This document shows, one piece after another, positions 44,054 through 53,715 of a stretch of DNA of 64,000 bases (the stretch's first letter is position 1; each line of letters begins with the position of its first letter). This stretch comes from Edwardsiella anguillarum (lineage in GTDB: Bacteria > Pseudomonadota > Gammaproteobacteria > Enterobacterales > Enterobacteriaceae), in assembly GCF_008801815.1 (NCBI RefSeq), contig NZ_VZOX01000005.1; one strand, given 5' to 3'. The notes beneath the pieces are model-generated. The model searched no databases. It was given only the letters and a program-made list of their open reading frames with translations, and was not told where the DNA came from. The translations under genes were made by a program, and so were the position numbers.

Positions 44054-44869
44054 TTACTTGCGCGGATAGTCCTGATTAATCCAGCCATGACACGCTTCCC
44101 AGGTAAACATCCAGCGTCGCACCGGGCCCGCCATAACATTAAGGTAATAGCTGTCGTAGCCCGCCATCGTTGCCACCGGGTGATACCCCCGCGGCACCAT
44201 CACCACGTCGCGGTTGTACACCGCCATACACTCATCAAGCGACCGATCGTCGGTATATACCCGCTGCATACAGAATCCCTGCTCCGGGTTAAGGCGGTGG
44301 TAATAGGTCTCCTCAAGGCAGGTCTCCTGCGGTGGATTGTCGGTATCATGCTTATGGCTGGGGTAGGAACTGGTGCAGCCTTCGTCAGTCCACACCTCCA
44401 CCACCAGCAGGCTGTCCGCGGGTTTATCCTGCGGCAGAATGTTGTGCACATAGCGTCGGTTGTTTCCCTTACCACGTGCTTCGGCATCGATATCCTGCGG
44501 CGCGATCAGCCGGGTCGGCCAGATGCCCGAGCTGGGCGCCGCGCACACCGCCAGCTCAAGCCGGGTCAGCGCCTGCACCTGCACGGCTTCACCGGGCGAG
44601 ACGTATACCGCCCACGGTTTTTTCCGCTCGAACGGACTCATCCGATCGCCGATCTCAGTGAACCGCGCGGTCGGCGTAGTGATATCGGCTAGCCCTGCCA
44701 CCAGCACCAGACAGCGCTCTTCGCTGACCGCAGGCAGCGTTAACTGCCGCCCCTCGTCTAGTTCAAACGCCGCAAAGCCAACATAGCCCCAGCCTGCACG
44801 CTCTGGCGTAATAGATTGGGTACACCCCTGTGCATCCGGCGGCTGCCAGCGCGAGAGTAAACGCGACAT
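44054..44869 (-). CDS. iolB: 5-deoxy-glucuronate isomerase IolB
   Basis: 271 aa bicupin enzyme of myo-inositol catabolism converting 5-deoxy-D-glucuronate to 2-deoxy-5-keto-D-gluconate. The C-terminal cupin has the metal-site pattern SSYPSHKHD...EETYYHR and later VMVPRGYHP, and the protein ends with the family's TWEACHGWINQDYPRK-type tail. Last gene of a minus-strand operon, 9 bases after iolE. Confidence 0.94.
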   Translation of the reverse strand: MSRLLSRWQPPDAQGCTQSITPERAGWGYVGFAAFELDEGRQLTLPAVSEERCLVLVAGLADITTPTARFTEIGDRMSPFERKKPWAVYVSPGEAVQVQALTRLELAVCAAPSSGIWPTRLIAPQDIDAEARGKGNNRRYVHNILPQDKPADSLLVVEVWTDEGCTSSYPSHKHDTDNPPQETCLEETYYHRLNPEQGFCMQRVYTDDRSLDECMAVYNRDVVMVPRGYHPVATMAGYDSYYLNVMAGPVRRWMFTWEACHGWINQDYPRK

Positions 44870-44878
44870 ATCGCCTCC

Positions 44879-45769
44879 TCAGATAAGCCCGGCCTCACGC
44901 GCCAGATGATTCAGGTTGTTATACCCCAGACGCGCGTAGGTCAATGGATGGGCGACAGCTGGATCCTGCTCGGCCTCTACCACCAGCCAACCCTGATATT
45001 GGCTCTCTTTCAGCAGTGACATGAGCGGCGCATAGTTGACGCAGCCATCGCCCGGCACCGTGAACACACCGCTCAGTACCGCATCGAGAAAGCTGGTTTT
45101 ACGGTTTTTCACCTCTGCCAATACGTCGGCGCGCACGTCTTTGCAGTGGACGTGATTAATGCGCGACGCCCAGCGCTGGGCGACCCCCAGCGGGTCCGCC
45201 CCCGCAAAGGTCAGATGGCCAGTATCCAGCAGCAGCCCGACCTCATCGCCGCTTTGACGCATCAGGCTATCCACATCTTCGGCGGATTCAATCACCGTCC
45301 CCATATGGTGATGGTAGGCAATCTGCACCCCTTGCCGCTGAGTGTAGCGGGCGAAAGCGGTCAGCTTCTCGCCATATTCCGCCCAGCGCGCCTGGGGAAA
45401 ACGCGGGCGCAGGTGCACCGGCGTCTGCTGTTCACCGTGGATACAATGCGTCACCTCAGCAAACACCATCACCTTGGCACCCAGCTCGCGCAGCAGCGTC
45501 AAGTGTGGCTGCACCGCGGCGATCTCCTCCTCCACGCTGCGCTCCAGCAGACGGCCCGAGTACCAGCCGGAGACCAGCTGCAGATCGTGGCGCTGCAGGA
45601 TGGGCCCGAGCAACCGCGCTTCACGCGGGAATTTATTGCCCAGTTCAAAACCGGCGAACCCGGCCGCTTTACCCTCGCTCAGGCAGGTCTCAAGCGACGT
45701 CTCCGCGCCGAGAGACGGGAGATCGTCGTTGGTCCATGTCAGCGGATTAATACCTAATTGCACAGCCAT
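44879..45769 (-). CDS. iolE: Inosose dehydratase IolE
   Basis: 296 aa xylose-isomerase-like TIM barrel that dehydrates scyllo-inosose (2-keto-myo-inositol) to the diketone. Family matches: LGINPLTWTNDDLPSLG at the N-terminus, GFAGFELGNKFP, IAYHHHMGT, LLLDTGHLTFAG and HVHCKD, the last two holding metal ligands. Start MAVQLGINP follows AGGAGAAGG. 14 bases after iolC, 9 before iolB. Confidence 0.94.
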   Translation of the reverse strand: MAVQLGINPLTWTNDDLPSLGAETSLETCLSEGKAAGFAGFELGNKFPREARLLGPILQRHDLQLVSGWYSGRLLERSVEEEIAAVQPHLTLLRELGAKVMVFAEVTHCIHGEQQTPVHLRPRFPQARWAEYGEKLTAFARYTQRQGVQIAYHHHMGTVIESAEDVDSLMRQSGDEVGLLLDTGHLTFAGADPLGVAQRWASRINHVHCKDVRADVLAEVKNRKTSFLDAVLSGVFTVPGDGCVNYAPLMSLLKESQYQGWLVVEAEQDPAVAHPLTYARLGYNNLNHLAREAGLI

Positions 45770-45783
45770 ACCCTTCTCCTTAA

Positions 45784-47688
45784 TTATGCTTGCCCACGCT
45801 CGCGCCACCAGGCGATAAGCTGCAGGTAGTTGTCCCGAATGCGCGCCACCAGTTGCGCATCGTCGATATCATGCTTCAGCCACGCGCGGGCGGCGTCGCC
45901 AAACAGCGTGCGGCCCACGGCAAACCCTTTTACCCACGCGTGAGCGGCCGCCGCGTTAAACCCGGCGCGCAGCTGTTCCGCCGGGGCATCAAGGCCAAGG
46001 ATAACCACGCCGCGGCAGTGCGGATCGCAGCGTTCGAGGATCGCTTCCAGTGCCGACCACCCCGCAGAGGAGAGCGGCGGCAGCTTCCACCAGTCGGGAT
46101 AAATTCCCAGGTTGTAGAAGCGGGAAACCGCCCGCAGATAGAGATCGTCACTGTGTGACATATCGGGCGGTAAAATTAGCTCCAGCAGCAGCTCGTGCCC
46201 GGACTGGCAGCAGGCGCGGTAGACCTCCGCCACGCTCTGCTCCTGCGCTAGGCGCAGGGTGTGTTCGTCCTCCGGGTGATAAAGAACCAGGCACTTCACT
46301 ACGTGCTCCTGCGGCCAGCTGATCAGTTGGGTGCCAATATTGCCGAGCTCCATTTCCAGCGGTCGAGATCCCGGCAGCTCGATAGGCCGCCCGATCCACC
46401 AGCCCTCACCGGTTATGGCGTTCAGCGCATCCTGCCCGAAGGTACCATCGCACAGCAGCCCGGCCCTTCCCGCAAGCTCGGCATCCTGCGCGGCTGCCCG
46501 GCTAGCCTGCAGGATCAGATTTTTCAGCATGGGGATACGCTTCAGGCTGGCACCGCACTGCATCGCCATATCCTCTAGCTGGCTGCGGTGGTCAAACGCC
46601 ATCACGCATAGCTCAGGCCACACGCGGCGGCGAGTAGTCACCCGGTGCAAATGGTTCAGACGCGGGTCGAGATCCGGTCGCGGAACGTCACGCTCACGAG
46701 ACAGGTAATCATCAAGCTCGATTTTGCTCGGCATGGCGGGCGAACAGCCGTGGCGTGATACCACTAGCGCGCCACAGGCATTGGCATAGCGGCAGCTCTG
46801 CTCCCAGCCTTCATCGTTGAGGTATCCCCGCAGCAGCCCAGACATAAACGCATCCCCGGCACCCAGCACGTTGAGGATCTCCACCCGGACGCCAGTAACG
46901 GTCAGGCCGTCATCAAGCCGGGACGGAATCGCATCGGTATACACCGAGCAACCCCGCGCGCCGCGCTTGCACACCAACGTCGCCGGACTGACGCGCCTCA
47001 CCTGCGTCAGCGCCTGTAGCGTGTCGATGCTGCCGCCCGCGATGTGGAACTCCTCCTCGGTGCCGACGATAACGTCGAACAGGTGCAGCACCTCTTGGAG
47101 CTCACGGCTCACCCGATCGGCGGCGATAAACCGTGTTTCGCCGTCACCCAGCGAGGTCAGCCCCCAGAGCACCGGACGGTAGTCGATATCCAATACCGTG
47201 CGCACGCCGTGACGACGGGCGTAACCCAGCGCCGTCAGCACCGCATTGCGAGTTTGCGGATGGGACAGGTGCGTGCCGGTAATCGCCAGGCAGCGGGACG
47301 AGGCAATGTACGCCTCCTCCACGTCGTCTGCGCTGATCGCCATATCGGCGCAGTTGTGGCGGTAAAAAATCAGCGGGAAAGTATCTTGGTCCTTGATTCC
47401 GAGCAGCACCAGCGCCGTCAGCCGCTCTTTATCGATGATCAGATGGCAGGTATCGCAGCCAACCTGGCGGAGTTCCTCGCGCAGGAAGCGCCCCATATGT
47501 TCGTCGCCGACCCGCGCCAGCATCGATGAGCGCAGCCCCTGGCGCGCCGTGCCATAGGCGACGTTTCCCGACGAGCCGCCGAGGTATTTGGCAAAACTCG
47601 ACGCATCTTCAAGCCTCGCGCCAATCTGCTGGCTGTAGAGGTCAACTGCGACCCGACCCATGCATATCACATCAAACGGCTTTTCCAC
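45784..47688 (-). CDS. iolC: Bifunctional 5-dehydro-2-deoxygluconokinase / DKGP aldolase-type protein (IolC, fused)
   Basis: 634 aa fusion. Residues 1 to about 325 are a PfkB sugar kinase (LGGSSGNVAYGTARQG near the N-terminus; catalytic NVLGAGDAFMSGLLRGYL) that phosphorylates 2-deoxy-5-keto-gluconate. From about 335 onward is a DUF2090-type domain (MAFDHRSQLEDMA, LLCDGTFGQDAL, FAVGRTLFGDAARAWL) annotated in gammaproteobacteria as the aldolase splitting the product to dihydroxyacetone phosphate and malonate semialdehyde; this second activity is inferred from the family. The GTG start is 8 bases after GAGG. A separate iolJ is not seen, which fits a fused aldolase. Confidence 0.92.
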   Translation of the reverse strand: MEKPFDVICMGRVAVDLYSQQIGARLEDASSFAKYLGGSSGNVAYGTARQGLRSSMLARVGDEHMGRFLREELRQVGCDTCHLIIDKERLTALVLLGIKDQDTFPLIFYRHNCADMAISADDVEEAYIASSRCLAITGTHLSHPQTRNAVLTALGYARRHGVRTVLDIDYRPVLWGLTSLGDGETRFIAADRVSRELQEVLHLFDVIVGTEEEFHIAGGSIDTLQALTQVRRVSPATLVCKRGARGCSVYTDAIPSRLDDGLTVTGVRVEILNVLGAGDAFMSGLLRGYLNDEGWEQSCRYANACGALVVSRHGCSPAMPSKIELDDYLSRERDVPRPDLDPRLNHLHRVTTRRRVWPELCVMAFDHRSQLEDMAMQCGASLKRIPMLKNLILQASRAAAQDAELAGRAGLLCDGTFGQDALNAITGEGWWIGRPIELPGSRPLEMELGNIGTQLISWPQEHVVKCLVLYHPEDEHTLRLAQEQSVAEVYRACCQSGHELLLELILPPDMSHSDDLYLRAVSRFYNLGIYPDWWKLPPLSSAGWSALEAILERCDPHCRGVVILGLDAPAEQLRAGFNAAAAHAWVKGFAVGRTLFGDAARAWLKHDIDDAQLVARIRDNYLQLIAWWRERGQA

Positions 47689-47700
47689 GTTGATACCTCA

Positions 47701-48837
47701 TCAAACAATGTCAGTCACATTCAGCCAACGGCCTTCACGATGAGAGCGCGCGATAGCGTCAAGCACCCGCGATACCTTCCAACCCTCGGTGAAATCCGGC
47801 CACATGGGTGTACCGGCGACGATGCCATCCACCAGGTCACGAACCTCCACCGTTTTTTGATCGTTAAAGCCGATACCGTGTCCCGCCCCTAGGCAGAACG
47901 CGGCGTACTCCGGGTGCGCGGGCCCTACCAGCAGCGTGCGGAAACCCTGGCGACTCACCGGATCCTCATGCAGATATAGCTGCAGCTCCGCCATTCGCTC
48001 CTGGGTAAAACGGATAGCGCCTTTGGTGCCGGTAATGACATACGACAGCCCCATCTTGCGCCCGCAGGCAACCCGTGAGGCTTCTATCACCCCCTGTGCG
48101 CCGCTGGCGAAGCGCACCATCGCATGCGCCTGATCTTCGTTTTCCACCGCCACCCTCTGCGACGAGCCGGCATGGGCAGGGCGATCGGGTACGACAATTT
48201 TCAGATCGCCGCAGACCTGTTCGATATCGCCAACCAGATAGTGCGCCATATTAACGATGTGCGCAGCCAAGTCGCCCAGCGCGCCAAGTCCGGCGGTTTT
48301 CGTAAAGCAGTGCCAGTGGATGGGGGCCAACGGATCAGCCATATAGTCTTCGTTGTGGGTACCGTAAAAGTGGATCACCTCGCCGATTTCACCGCGGGAG
48401 ATGATCTCTTTCGCCAGCTTGGCCGTTGGATTCTTCATGTAGTTGAAGCCGATCAGCGTCTTCACTCCGGCCCGCTGCGCCGCCTCAACCATTTCACGAG
48501 CATCAACGGCATTGAGCGCCAGCGGCTTTTCCGAGTAGACGTGTTTGCCGTGATGAATCGCCTCCAACGCCATCTCTTTATGCAGATGGTTCGGCGAGCA
48601 GATGTCCACCACATCGACGTTCGGGTCGGCTACCAGCGCACGCCAATCGCCGGTGGCGCGGTTAAAGCCAAGGGCCTGTGCCCGCTCTGCCGCCAGCGTC
48701 GGGGTGACCTCCGCCACCATTTCACGCACCAGCCTGCCGCGTAGATTGAACACCACCGGCGCCTGGGCATAGGCAATGGCATGCGCCCTGCCAATGTAGC
48801 CGGTACCGATTAACCCAATGCGTACCTCTTTCATCAT
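47701..48837 (-). CDS. Gfo/Idh/MocA-family inositol dehydrogenase paralogue
   Basis: 378 aa NAD(P)-dependent oxidoreductase. The Rossmann start is IGLIGTGYIGRAHAIAY, the family motif EKPLALN carries the conserved Lys, and the substrate domain has GDLAAHIVNMAHYLVG with the catalytic His position. It is longer than, and clearly distinct from, the IolG encoded at 52444-53439. Likely role: oxidising another inositol isomer (scyllo- or D-chiro-inositol) or an equivalent of IolG2 of Salmonella; the substrate cannot be told from sequence. GAGGAG precedes the double ATG; 8 bases after the permease gene. Confidence 0.85.
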   Translation of the reverse strand: MMKEVRIGLIGTGYIGRAHAIAYAQAPVVFNLRGRLVREMVAEVTPTLAAERAQALGFNRATGDWRALVADPNVDVVDICSPNHLHKEMALEAIHHGKHVYSEKPLALNAVDAREMVEAAQRAGVKTLIGFNYMKNPTAKLAKEIISRGEIGEVIHFYGTHNEDYMADPLAPIHWHCFTKTAGLGALGDLAAHIVNMAHYLVGDIEQVCGDLKIVVPDRPAHAGSSQRVAVENEDQAHAMVRFASGAQGVIEASRVACGRKMGLSYVITGTKGAIRFTQERMAELQLYLHEDPVSRQGFRTLLVGPAHPEYAAFCLGAGHGIGFNDQKTVEVRDLVDGIVAGTPMWPDFTEGWKVSRVLDAIARSHREGRWLNVTDIV

Positions 48838-48845
48838 CCGTCTCC

Positions 48846-49874
48846 TCACAGTGCGCCGCGACGGCTCTTGGCATAGGTGTCAAAGGCGACGGCCAGTATG
48901 ATAATTAGCCCGGTAATAATTTGTTGGTAGTAGGCGGACACATTCATCAGCACCAGACCGTTAATCAGGATGCCCATAATGATCGAACCGATAATGGTGC
49001 CACCGATACGTCCATAGCCGCCCATCAGTGACGTCCCGCCGATCACCACCGAGGCAATCACGCGCAGCTCAAACGAGATCCCGGCGACCGCCTCGGCGCT
49101 CCCCAGACGCGCGCTGAGGATAAAACCCGCCAGCCCTGCCAGGCAGCCGATCAGCACATAGACACTCACCAGCACGCGTTTAACGTTGACCCCGGCCAGG
49201 CGCGCGGCCTCCGGGTTACCGCCGATAGCGTACACAAAGCGGCCCCAGCGCGTTTTATGCAGCGCCAGATAGCCGCCAATGGCCACCAGCGCGAAGATCC
49301 AGATAGGAATAGAGATACCGAGCAATTCGCCGCGCCCCCACCAGCGGTAGCCGGGATCAAAACCGGCGATCGGCGCACCGTCATTAATCACCAGCGTCAG
49401 CCCGCGCCAGATAGTCATCCCACCAAGGGTGACGATAAACGGCGGCAGACGCAGGCGGGTCACGCCGAGGCCATGCAGAAAGCCAATAGCCGTGCCCATC
49501 GACAGGCAGATCCCCAGTCCAATCAGCCAGCTCATGCCACCCCAGGCGCTGACATCAACGGTAGTGAAATTGTCACCTTTGATAACGTAAGCCGCGGTCA
49601 TGGCGCAGACCGCTAAAATGGAGCCGACGGACAAGTCTATGCCTGCGGTCAGGATGACAAACGTCATGCCCACCGCCATGATCCCGTAGATGGATACCTC
49701 GGTCAGAATATTGACGATATTGCGCTCAGAGAAAAAATTGCCGTTCTGCGACTGAAAGAAAATCAGCAGCAGGATCATAAAAATCAGCACCCCGAAGCGC
49801 TCGAAGAAGGCGATGGGATCGAAACGTCCCAAACGCGTTACCGGCGTCTGCGTTTTGGAAGTCATCTGCGTCAT
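48846..49874 (-). CDS. Sugar/inositol ABC transporter permease (RbsC/IatP-like)
   Basis: 342 aa inner-membrane permease of the ribose/xylose/galactose type with about 9-10 helices. Signature stretches are VGMTFVILTAGIDLSVGSILA and GGNPEAARLAGVNVKR (the cytoplasmic loop contacting the ATPase), and VIASVVIGGTSLMGGYGRIGG. It lies between the ATPase gene (11 bases) and the dehydrogenase gene within the iol operon, so the substrate is inferred to be myo-inositol, as for IatP of Caulobacter. GGAG before ATG. Confidence 0.88.
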   Translation of the reverse strand: MTQMTSKTQTPVTRLGRFDPIAFFERFGVLIFMILLLIFFQSQNGNFFSERNIVNILTEVSIYGIMAVGMTFVILTAGIDLSVGSILAVCAMTAAYVIKGDNFTTVDVSAWGGMSWLIGLGICLSMGTAIGFLHGLGVTRLRLPPFIVTLGGMTIWRGLTLVINDGAPIAGFDPGYRWWGRGELLGISIPIWIFALVAIGGYLALHKTRWGRFVYAIGGNPEAARLAGVNVKRVLVSVYVLIGCLAGLAGFILSARLGSAEAVAGISFELRVIASVVIGGTSLMGGYGRIGGTIIGSIIMGILINGLVLMNVSAYYQQIITGLIIILAVAFDTYAKSRRGAL

Positions 49875-49885
49875 GGGAAACTCCG

Positions 49886-51433
49886 TTATGCCGCATTCAG
49901 GGCGTTGTGATTGATGGCCATCATCATCATGAGGCGCTCTTCGGTAGCATCGTCGCCGTGAATTTCGCCCGTCACCCGCCCCTCACTGAGGGTAATAATG
50001 CGATCGGACACCGCCATCACCTCTGGCAGATCGGACGAAATCACAATTACCGCTACCCCCTGCTTTGCCATATCAAACAGCACCTGATGCACTTCTGACT
50101 TGGTACCGACATCAATGCCCCGGGTCGGCTCATCCACGATAAGCAGCCGTGGATTGAGCGCCATACAGCGCGCGAGAATGACCTTCTGCTGGTTGCCACC
50201 GGAGAGCTTACGTACCGCCTGATCGCTGCTCACCATTTTGATCTGCAGCGCCTGACGATAAGTAGCGATCAGCGCATCCTCTTTACGGGTGTTTACAAAA
50301 TAGCGCCAGCGCAGCAGCGAGGAGAGGCAGGAAAGCGATAGGTTGTCGCGAATAGACAGCCCCAACACCGCCCCCTCTTTTTTGCGATCCTCCGGCACCA
50401 GCGCAATCCCCTGGGCAAGGGCATGCCGCGGGCTGCGCGGCTGATAGGCCACGCCATCGATCTCAAACTGGCCAGAGGTGAAACCGCCGGCGCCGAACAA
50501 ACAGCGGGCCACCTCGGTACGCCCGGCACCGACCAGCCCGGCAATGCCCAGCACCTCGCCTGCGTGAACGTGGAAACTGATGTCATGCAGCGCAATACCG
50601 TGCGGATCCAGCGGCGGCTTTTCACGGCACAGCCCTTTCACCGCCAGGCGAACGGGGTTATCTTCATGGTGGGTTTCATAGGATGGACGACGGTTGAACG
50701 CCACGTCACGCCCGACCATCAGGCGGATCAGCTGCTCTACGGTGGTGCCCGCCACCGCGCCGGTGCCGGTAAAGTGGCCGTCTTGAAACACGGTAAAGTT
50801 GTCGCAGAGCTGAAACACCTCGTGCAGGCGGTGAGTGACATAAATAATGCTCACCCCTCGGTCTCTGAGCTCCCGCACCACCCGATGCAGGCTTTCTACT
50901 TCGCTGTCGCTCAGCGCCGCGGACGGTTCATCCATAATGATCAGTTTGGCATTCAGCGTCAGCGCGCGGGCGATCTCCACCATTTGCTGCTGTGCCACGC
51001 TCAGGCGTGCCACCGGCGTCGTCGGCGCAACGTTGAGCTGCAGGTAGCTCAAGATTACCTGCGCCTCCTGGTTTACCGCCTTTTCATCGACGATCAAATT
51101 ACGCTTACGCGGCTCGCGGCCGAGGAACATGTTTTCCGCGACGGTCATATTGGGCAGCAGGTTAAATTCCTGATAGATGGTAATAATGCCCCTATTCTGC
51201 CGCTCGACGGGCGACTCCTCCACCGGCAGCAGAGCGCCGTTAAACCAGATTTCGCCGCTCGTCTGCGGCTGCGCCCCGGCCAGCGCCTTCAGCAGCGTGG
51301 ATTTTCCCGCGCCATTCTCCCCCAGCAGCGCGTGGATCTCACCCGTGCCAACGGTCAGCTGCGCGCTGCTCAGCGCCCAGACGCCGGAGAAGCTTTTCGC
51401 CAGATGGGTAACGTTGAGTAAAGGTTGCGACAT
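49886..51433 (-). CDS. Sugar/inositol ABC transporter ATP-binding protein (RbsA/IatA-like)
   Basis: 515 aa tandem ATPase. The first half is complete: Walker A GENGAGKST, signature LSVAQQQMVEIARAL, Walker B LIIMDEPSAALSD, H-loop YVTHR. The second half has a degenerate P-loop (GLVGAGRTEV) but a full signature LSGGNQQKVILARC and Walker B LLIVDEPTRGID, the normal asymmetry of the RbsA/MglA family. It powers the neighbouring permease; substrate myo-inositol by context. Confidence 0.9.
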   Translation of the reverse strand: MSQPLLNVTHLAKSFSGVWALSSAQLTVGTGEIHALLGENGAGKSTLLKALAGAQPQTSGEIWFNGALLPVEESPVERQNRGIITIYQEFNLLPNMTVAENMFLGREPRKRNLIVDEKAVNQEAQVILSYLQLNVAPTTPVARLSVAQQQMVEIARALTLNAKLIIMDEPSAALSDSEVESLHRVVRELRDRGVSIIYVTHRLHEVFQLCDNFTVFQDGHFTGTGAVAGTTVEQLIRLMVGRDVAFNRRPSYETHHEDNPVRLAVKGLCREKPPLDPHGIALHDISFHVHAGEVLGIAGLVGAGRTEVARCLFGAGGFTSGQFEIDGVAYQPRSPRHALAQGIALVPEDRKKEGAVLGLSIRDNLSLSCLSSLLRWRYFVNTRKEDALIATYRQALQIKMVSSDQAVRKLSGGNQQKVILARCMALNPRLLIVDEPTRGIDVGTKSEVHQVLFDMAKQGVAVIVISSDLPEVMAVSDRIITLSEGRVTGEIHGDDATEERLMMMMAINHNALNAA

Positions 51434-51454
51434 CGGCCTGCTCCTTCTTCATAG

Positions 51455-51477
51455 TGGGCCGCCGCGACGGCGGCCCA
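51455..51477 (-). other. Stable hairpin after the binding-protein gene
   Basis: TGGGCCGCCG, loop CGA, CGGCGGCCCA: a perfect 10-base inverted repeat in the 51-base gap between the binding-protein and ATPase genes. It lacks a T-tract, so it probably slows 3' decay and raises binding-protein over ATPase expression, as in many ABC operons (inference). Confidence 0.7.
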
Positions 51478-51484
51478 GGACAAA

Positions 51485-52414
51485 TCAGTTACCGGCCTCG
51501 TTAATCCGCTCGGCCTGCTGCAGGTTTTCACGGGTGATCAGCGTCGGAGGATAGTCTGCGCCAACGATCGCCTGCTTCTCACGCACGCTGGCCACCAGCT
51601 GGCCCATTGCCGTCTGTACCGCATAGCCCGGGCGCTGATCGGCCGTCACCGCCATCCAGCCGTCGCGCACCCGCGCCAGGGCCTCCGGCACGGCGTCAAA
51701 TCCCGTCACCAGCACATCCCCCGGCTTGAGCCCCTGGCTTTGCAGCGCCTCAATCGCGCCCAGCGCCATATCATCGTTGGCAGAAAGGATCACCTGCGGA
51801 CGCTTGTCCAGAGACGGCAGGACGCTCTCGACAATGCGCATCCCTTCAGAACGCATCCAGTTACCGGTCTGATCGGCGACGATCCTGTACTTATCGCCCC
51901 CCGTCGTCAGGCTGTCGCGGATCCCCTTGCTGCGTTCGATGTTAGACGACGACCCAGGCTGCCCGGTCAGCAGAATAATGTCCGCGCCGTTGGGGAACTG
52001 GGCCTTCACAAAGTCGCCGATGGCCTGGCCGCCTTTGTAGTTGTTCGCACCGAAGTGCGGCACCTTATTCTGACTGTCGACAGAGCGGTCGAGGGTCACC
52101 ACCGGCAGCCGGGCGGCCTGAATCTCATCAACCGCGCCGGAAACGGCGTTAACGTCATTGGGCGACACGATAAACCCCTGTGCACCGCGGGTAATGGCGT
52201 TTTCAAGATCCGCCACCTGCTTTGGCGAGCTGCCCTGTCCGTCCAGTACCTGCAGCTTCACCCCCATCTCTTTGGCGGCTTTGACCGCCGTGCGCTGCAT
52301 GTGAACTTCAAACGGCATCGCCAGGTTTGGCGTACTGAAAACAATCTGCTCGTTCTCGGCCTGGGCCGCTCCGGATGTCACGGCGATGAGGACGGCAAAG
52401 ATCAGTTTTTTCAT
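51485..52414 (-). CDS. Periplasmic sugar/inositol-binding protein (RbsB/IbpA-like)
   Basis: 309 aa type I periplasmic binding protein (Peripla_BP_4). Signal peptide MKKLIFAVLIAVTSGAAQA. The ribose-binding fold is visible: ITRGAQGFIVSPNDVNA, VVTLDRSVD, LTGQPGSSSNIERSKG and ILSANDDMALGAIEALQ. It delivers substrate to the permease/ATPase pair downstream. The inositol assignment comes from the iol context. It starts 29 bases after iolG. Confidence 0.9.
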   Translation of the reverse strand: MKKLIFAVLIAVTSGAAQAENEQIVFSTPNLAMPFEVHMQRTAVKAAKEMGVKLQVLDGQGSSPKQVADLENAITRGAQGFIVSPNDVNAVSGAVDEIQAARLPVVTLDRSVDSQNKVPHFGANNYKGGQAIGDFVKAQFPNGADIILLTGQPGSSSNIERSKGIRDSLTTGGDKYRIVADQTGNWMRSEGMRIVESVLPSLDKRPQVILSANDDMALGAIEALQSQGLKPGDVLVTGFDAVPEALARVRDGWMAVTADQRPGYAVQTAMGQLVASVREKQAIVGADYPPTLITRENLQQAERINEAGN

Positions 52415-52443
52415 TGTTATGCCTCTCTATGTAAGGGACGTTA

Positions 52444-53439
52444 TCACGCTTCGTAGAGGGAGATCTCTCGCTGGCTGAGCAGTGACTCCAGTGCTTTATC
52501 TGCCAGATACAGCGCCTGTTCACCGTCATCGCCGCTGCATTCAGGCACCGCCTCGCCGTGCAGAACAGCGACAAAGTGCTCCCATTCCGCGGCATAGGCA
52601 GCTCGGTAACGCTGCAGGAAAAAGTGCTCGGGCAGCGCATGGGTAGCGCCGTTTGGACCATAGTGCTGCACCTGGTTTTCCAGAATATTACCCACGCAGA
52701 GCAGCCCTTCGGAGCCGTGCAGCTCAAGGCGCTGATCGTAGCCATAGGCCGAGCGGCGACTGTTAACGATGGTCGCCATCGCACCGGAGGCATACTTAAG
52801 CACGATAAAAGCGGTATCGATATCGCCCGCGGCGCCAATGGCCGGATCAACCAGATTGCTGCCCTGGGCGTACACCGATACCGGCTCTTCGCCCATGATA
52901 AAGCGTGCCATATCAAAATCGTGGATGGTCATGTCGCGGAACATACCACCGGACACCCGCACATATTCCGCCGGCGGCGGCGATGGGTCGCGGGAAATAA
53001 TCACCAGCGACTCCGGCGTACCGATACGCCCGGCCAGCACATCGCTTTTCACGCGGCGGAACTGCGGATCGAAACGACGGTTAAAACCGATAAACAGAGG
53101 AACGTCGTACTTCCTGACCACCTTCAGACAGTCACGCACCCGCGCCAGATCCAGATGGACCGGCTTTTCGCAGAAGATGGCTTTGCCGTGGCGGGCGGCC
53201 AGCGCAATCAGATCCGCGTGGGTGTCGGTTGCAGAGGCGATCAGCACCGCGTGTACGTTGGGGTCGGTCATCGCCTCATCGAGGCTCTGCTGGCGGGCCT
53301 GATACTGCGTGGCCAGACGCGTGGCAAATTCATGGTTGGGATCGACGACGGACCATAGCGTCGTCTCTTGGTGGATGGCGATGTTAGCTGCGTGTACCTG
53401 ACCTATACGGCCAGCGCCCAGTAAAGCGATGTTAAACAT
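52444..53439 (-). CDS. iolG: myo-Inositol 2-dehydrogenase IolG
   Basis: 331 aa NAD-dependent enzyme oxidising myo-inositol to scyllo-inosose, the first catabolic step. N-terminal Rossmann motif LLGAGRIGQVHAANI, the catalytic-lysine motif FCEKPVHLD, RRFDPQFRRVK, and GGMFRDMTIHDFDMARFIMG with the catalytic Asp/His pair, all typical of IolG. Start MFNIALL follows AGGAGCC; the 18 open codons upstream are unsupported. First gene of the transport-catabolic operon, behind an A+T-rich promoter region. Confidence 0.94.
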   Translation of the reverse strand: MFNIALLGAGRIGQVHAANIAIHQETTLWSVVDPNHEFATRLATQYQARQQSLDEAMTDPNVHAVLIASATDTHADLIALAARHGKAIFCEKPVHLDLARVRDCLKVVRKYDVPLFIGFNRRFDPQFRRVKSDVLAGRIGTPESLVIISRDPSPPPAEYVRVSGGMFRDMTIHDFDMARFIMGEEPVSVYAQGSNLVDPAIGAAGDIDTAFIVLKYASGAMATIVNSRRSAYGYDQRLELHGSEGLLCVGNILENQVQHYGPNGATHALPEHFFLQRYRAAYAAEWEHFVAVLHGEAVPECSGDDGEQALYLADKALESLLSQREISLYEA

Positions 53440-53482
53440 AGCGGCTCCTGGTGTGGGTGAATACGGTGAACTAACGCACCAC

Positions 53483-53499
53483 AAATAAAACATTTATTT
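53483..53499. promoter_or_regulatory. A+T-rich palindrome upstream of iolG
   Basis: AAATAAA-ACA-TTTATTT, 44 bases before the iolG ATG. It shares the core AAACATTT followed by ATTTTA with the palindrome upstream of iolA (57207-57222), so a common inositol regulator (RpiR-type IolR, not encoded here) may bind both. Confidence 0.45.
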
Positions 53500-53715
53500 T
53501 ATTTTAATAAAAAGTGAAAATTATGTTTTTGCGCTAAAGTTAACATTTTTTCAATGAACACGACAAATTATGCTATCAAAATCACAACATTTTGCATGCG
53601 TCAGTCGGTAAAAGAGAGGATGCGGCAGCAACTGCCGCCTGCACCTACTCCCTTTTGACGAGTGGGCGATGAGGAAAAGAGAAAATGGAATAAAAATTTC
53701 GCCACGCTGGCAAAC

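Noticed and set aside
51177..51554. 125-codon plus-strand ORF across the ABC ATPase/binding-protein junction
   Set aside because: Antisense to two confident genes and crossing the GC hairpin; no ribosome site.
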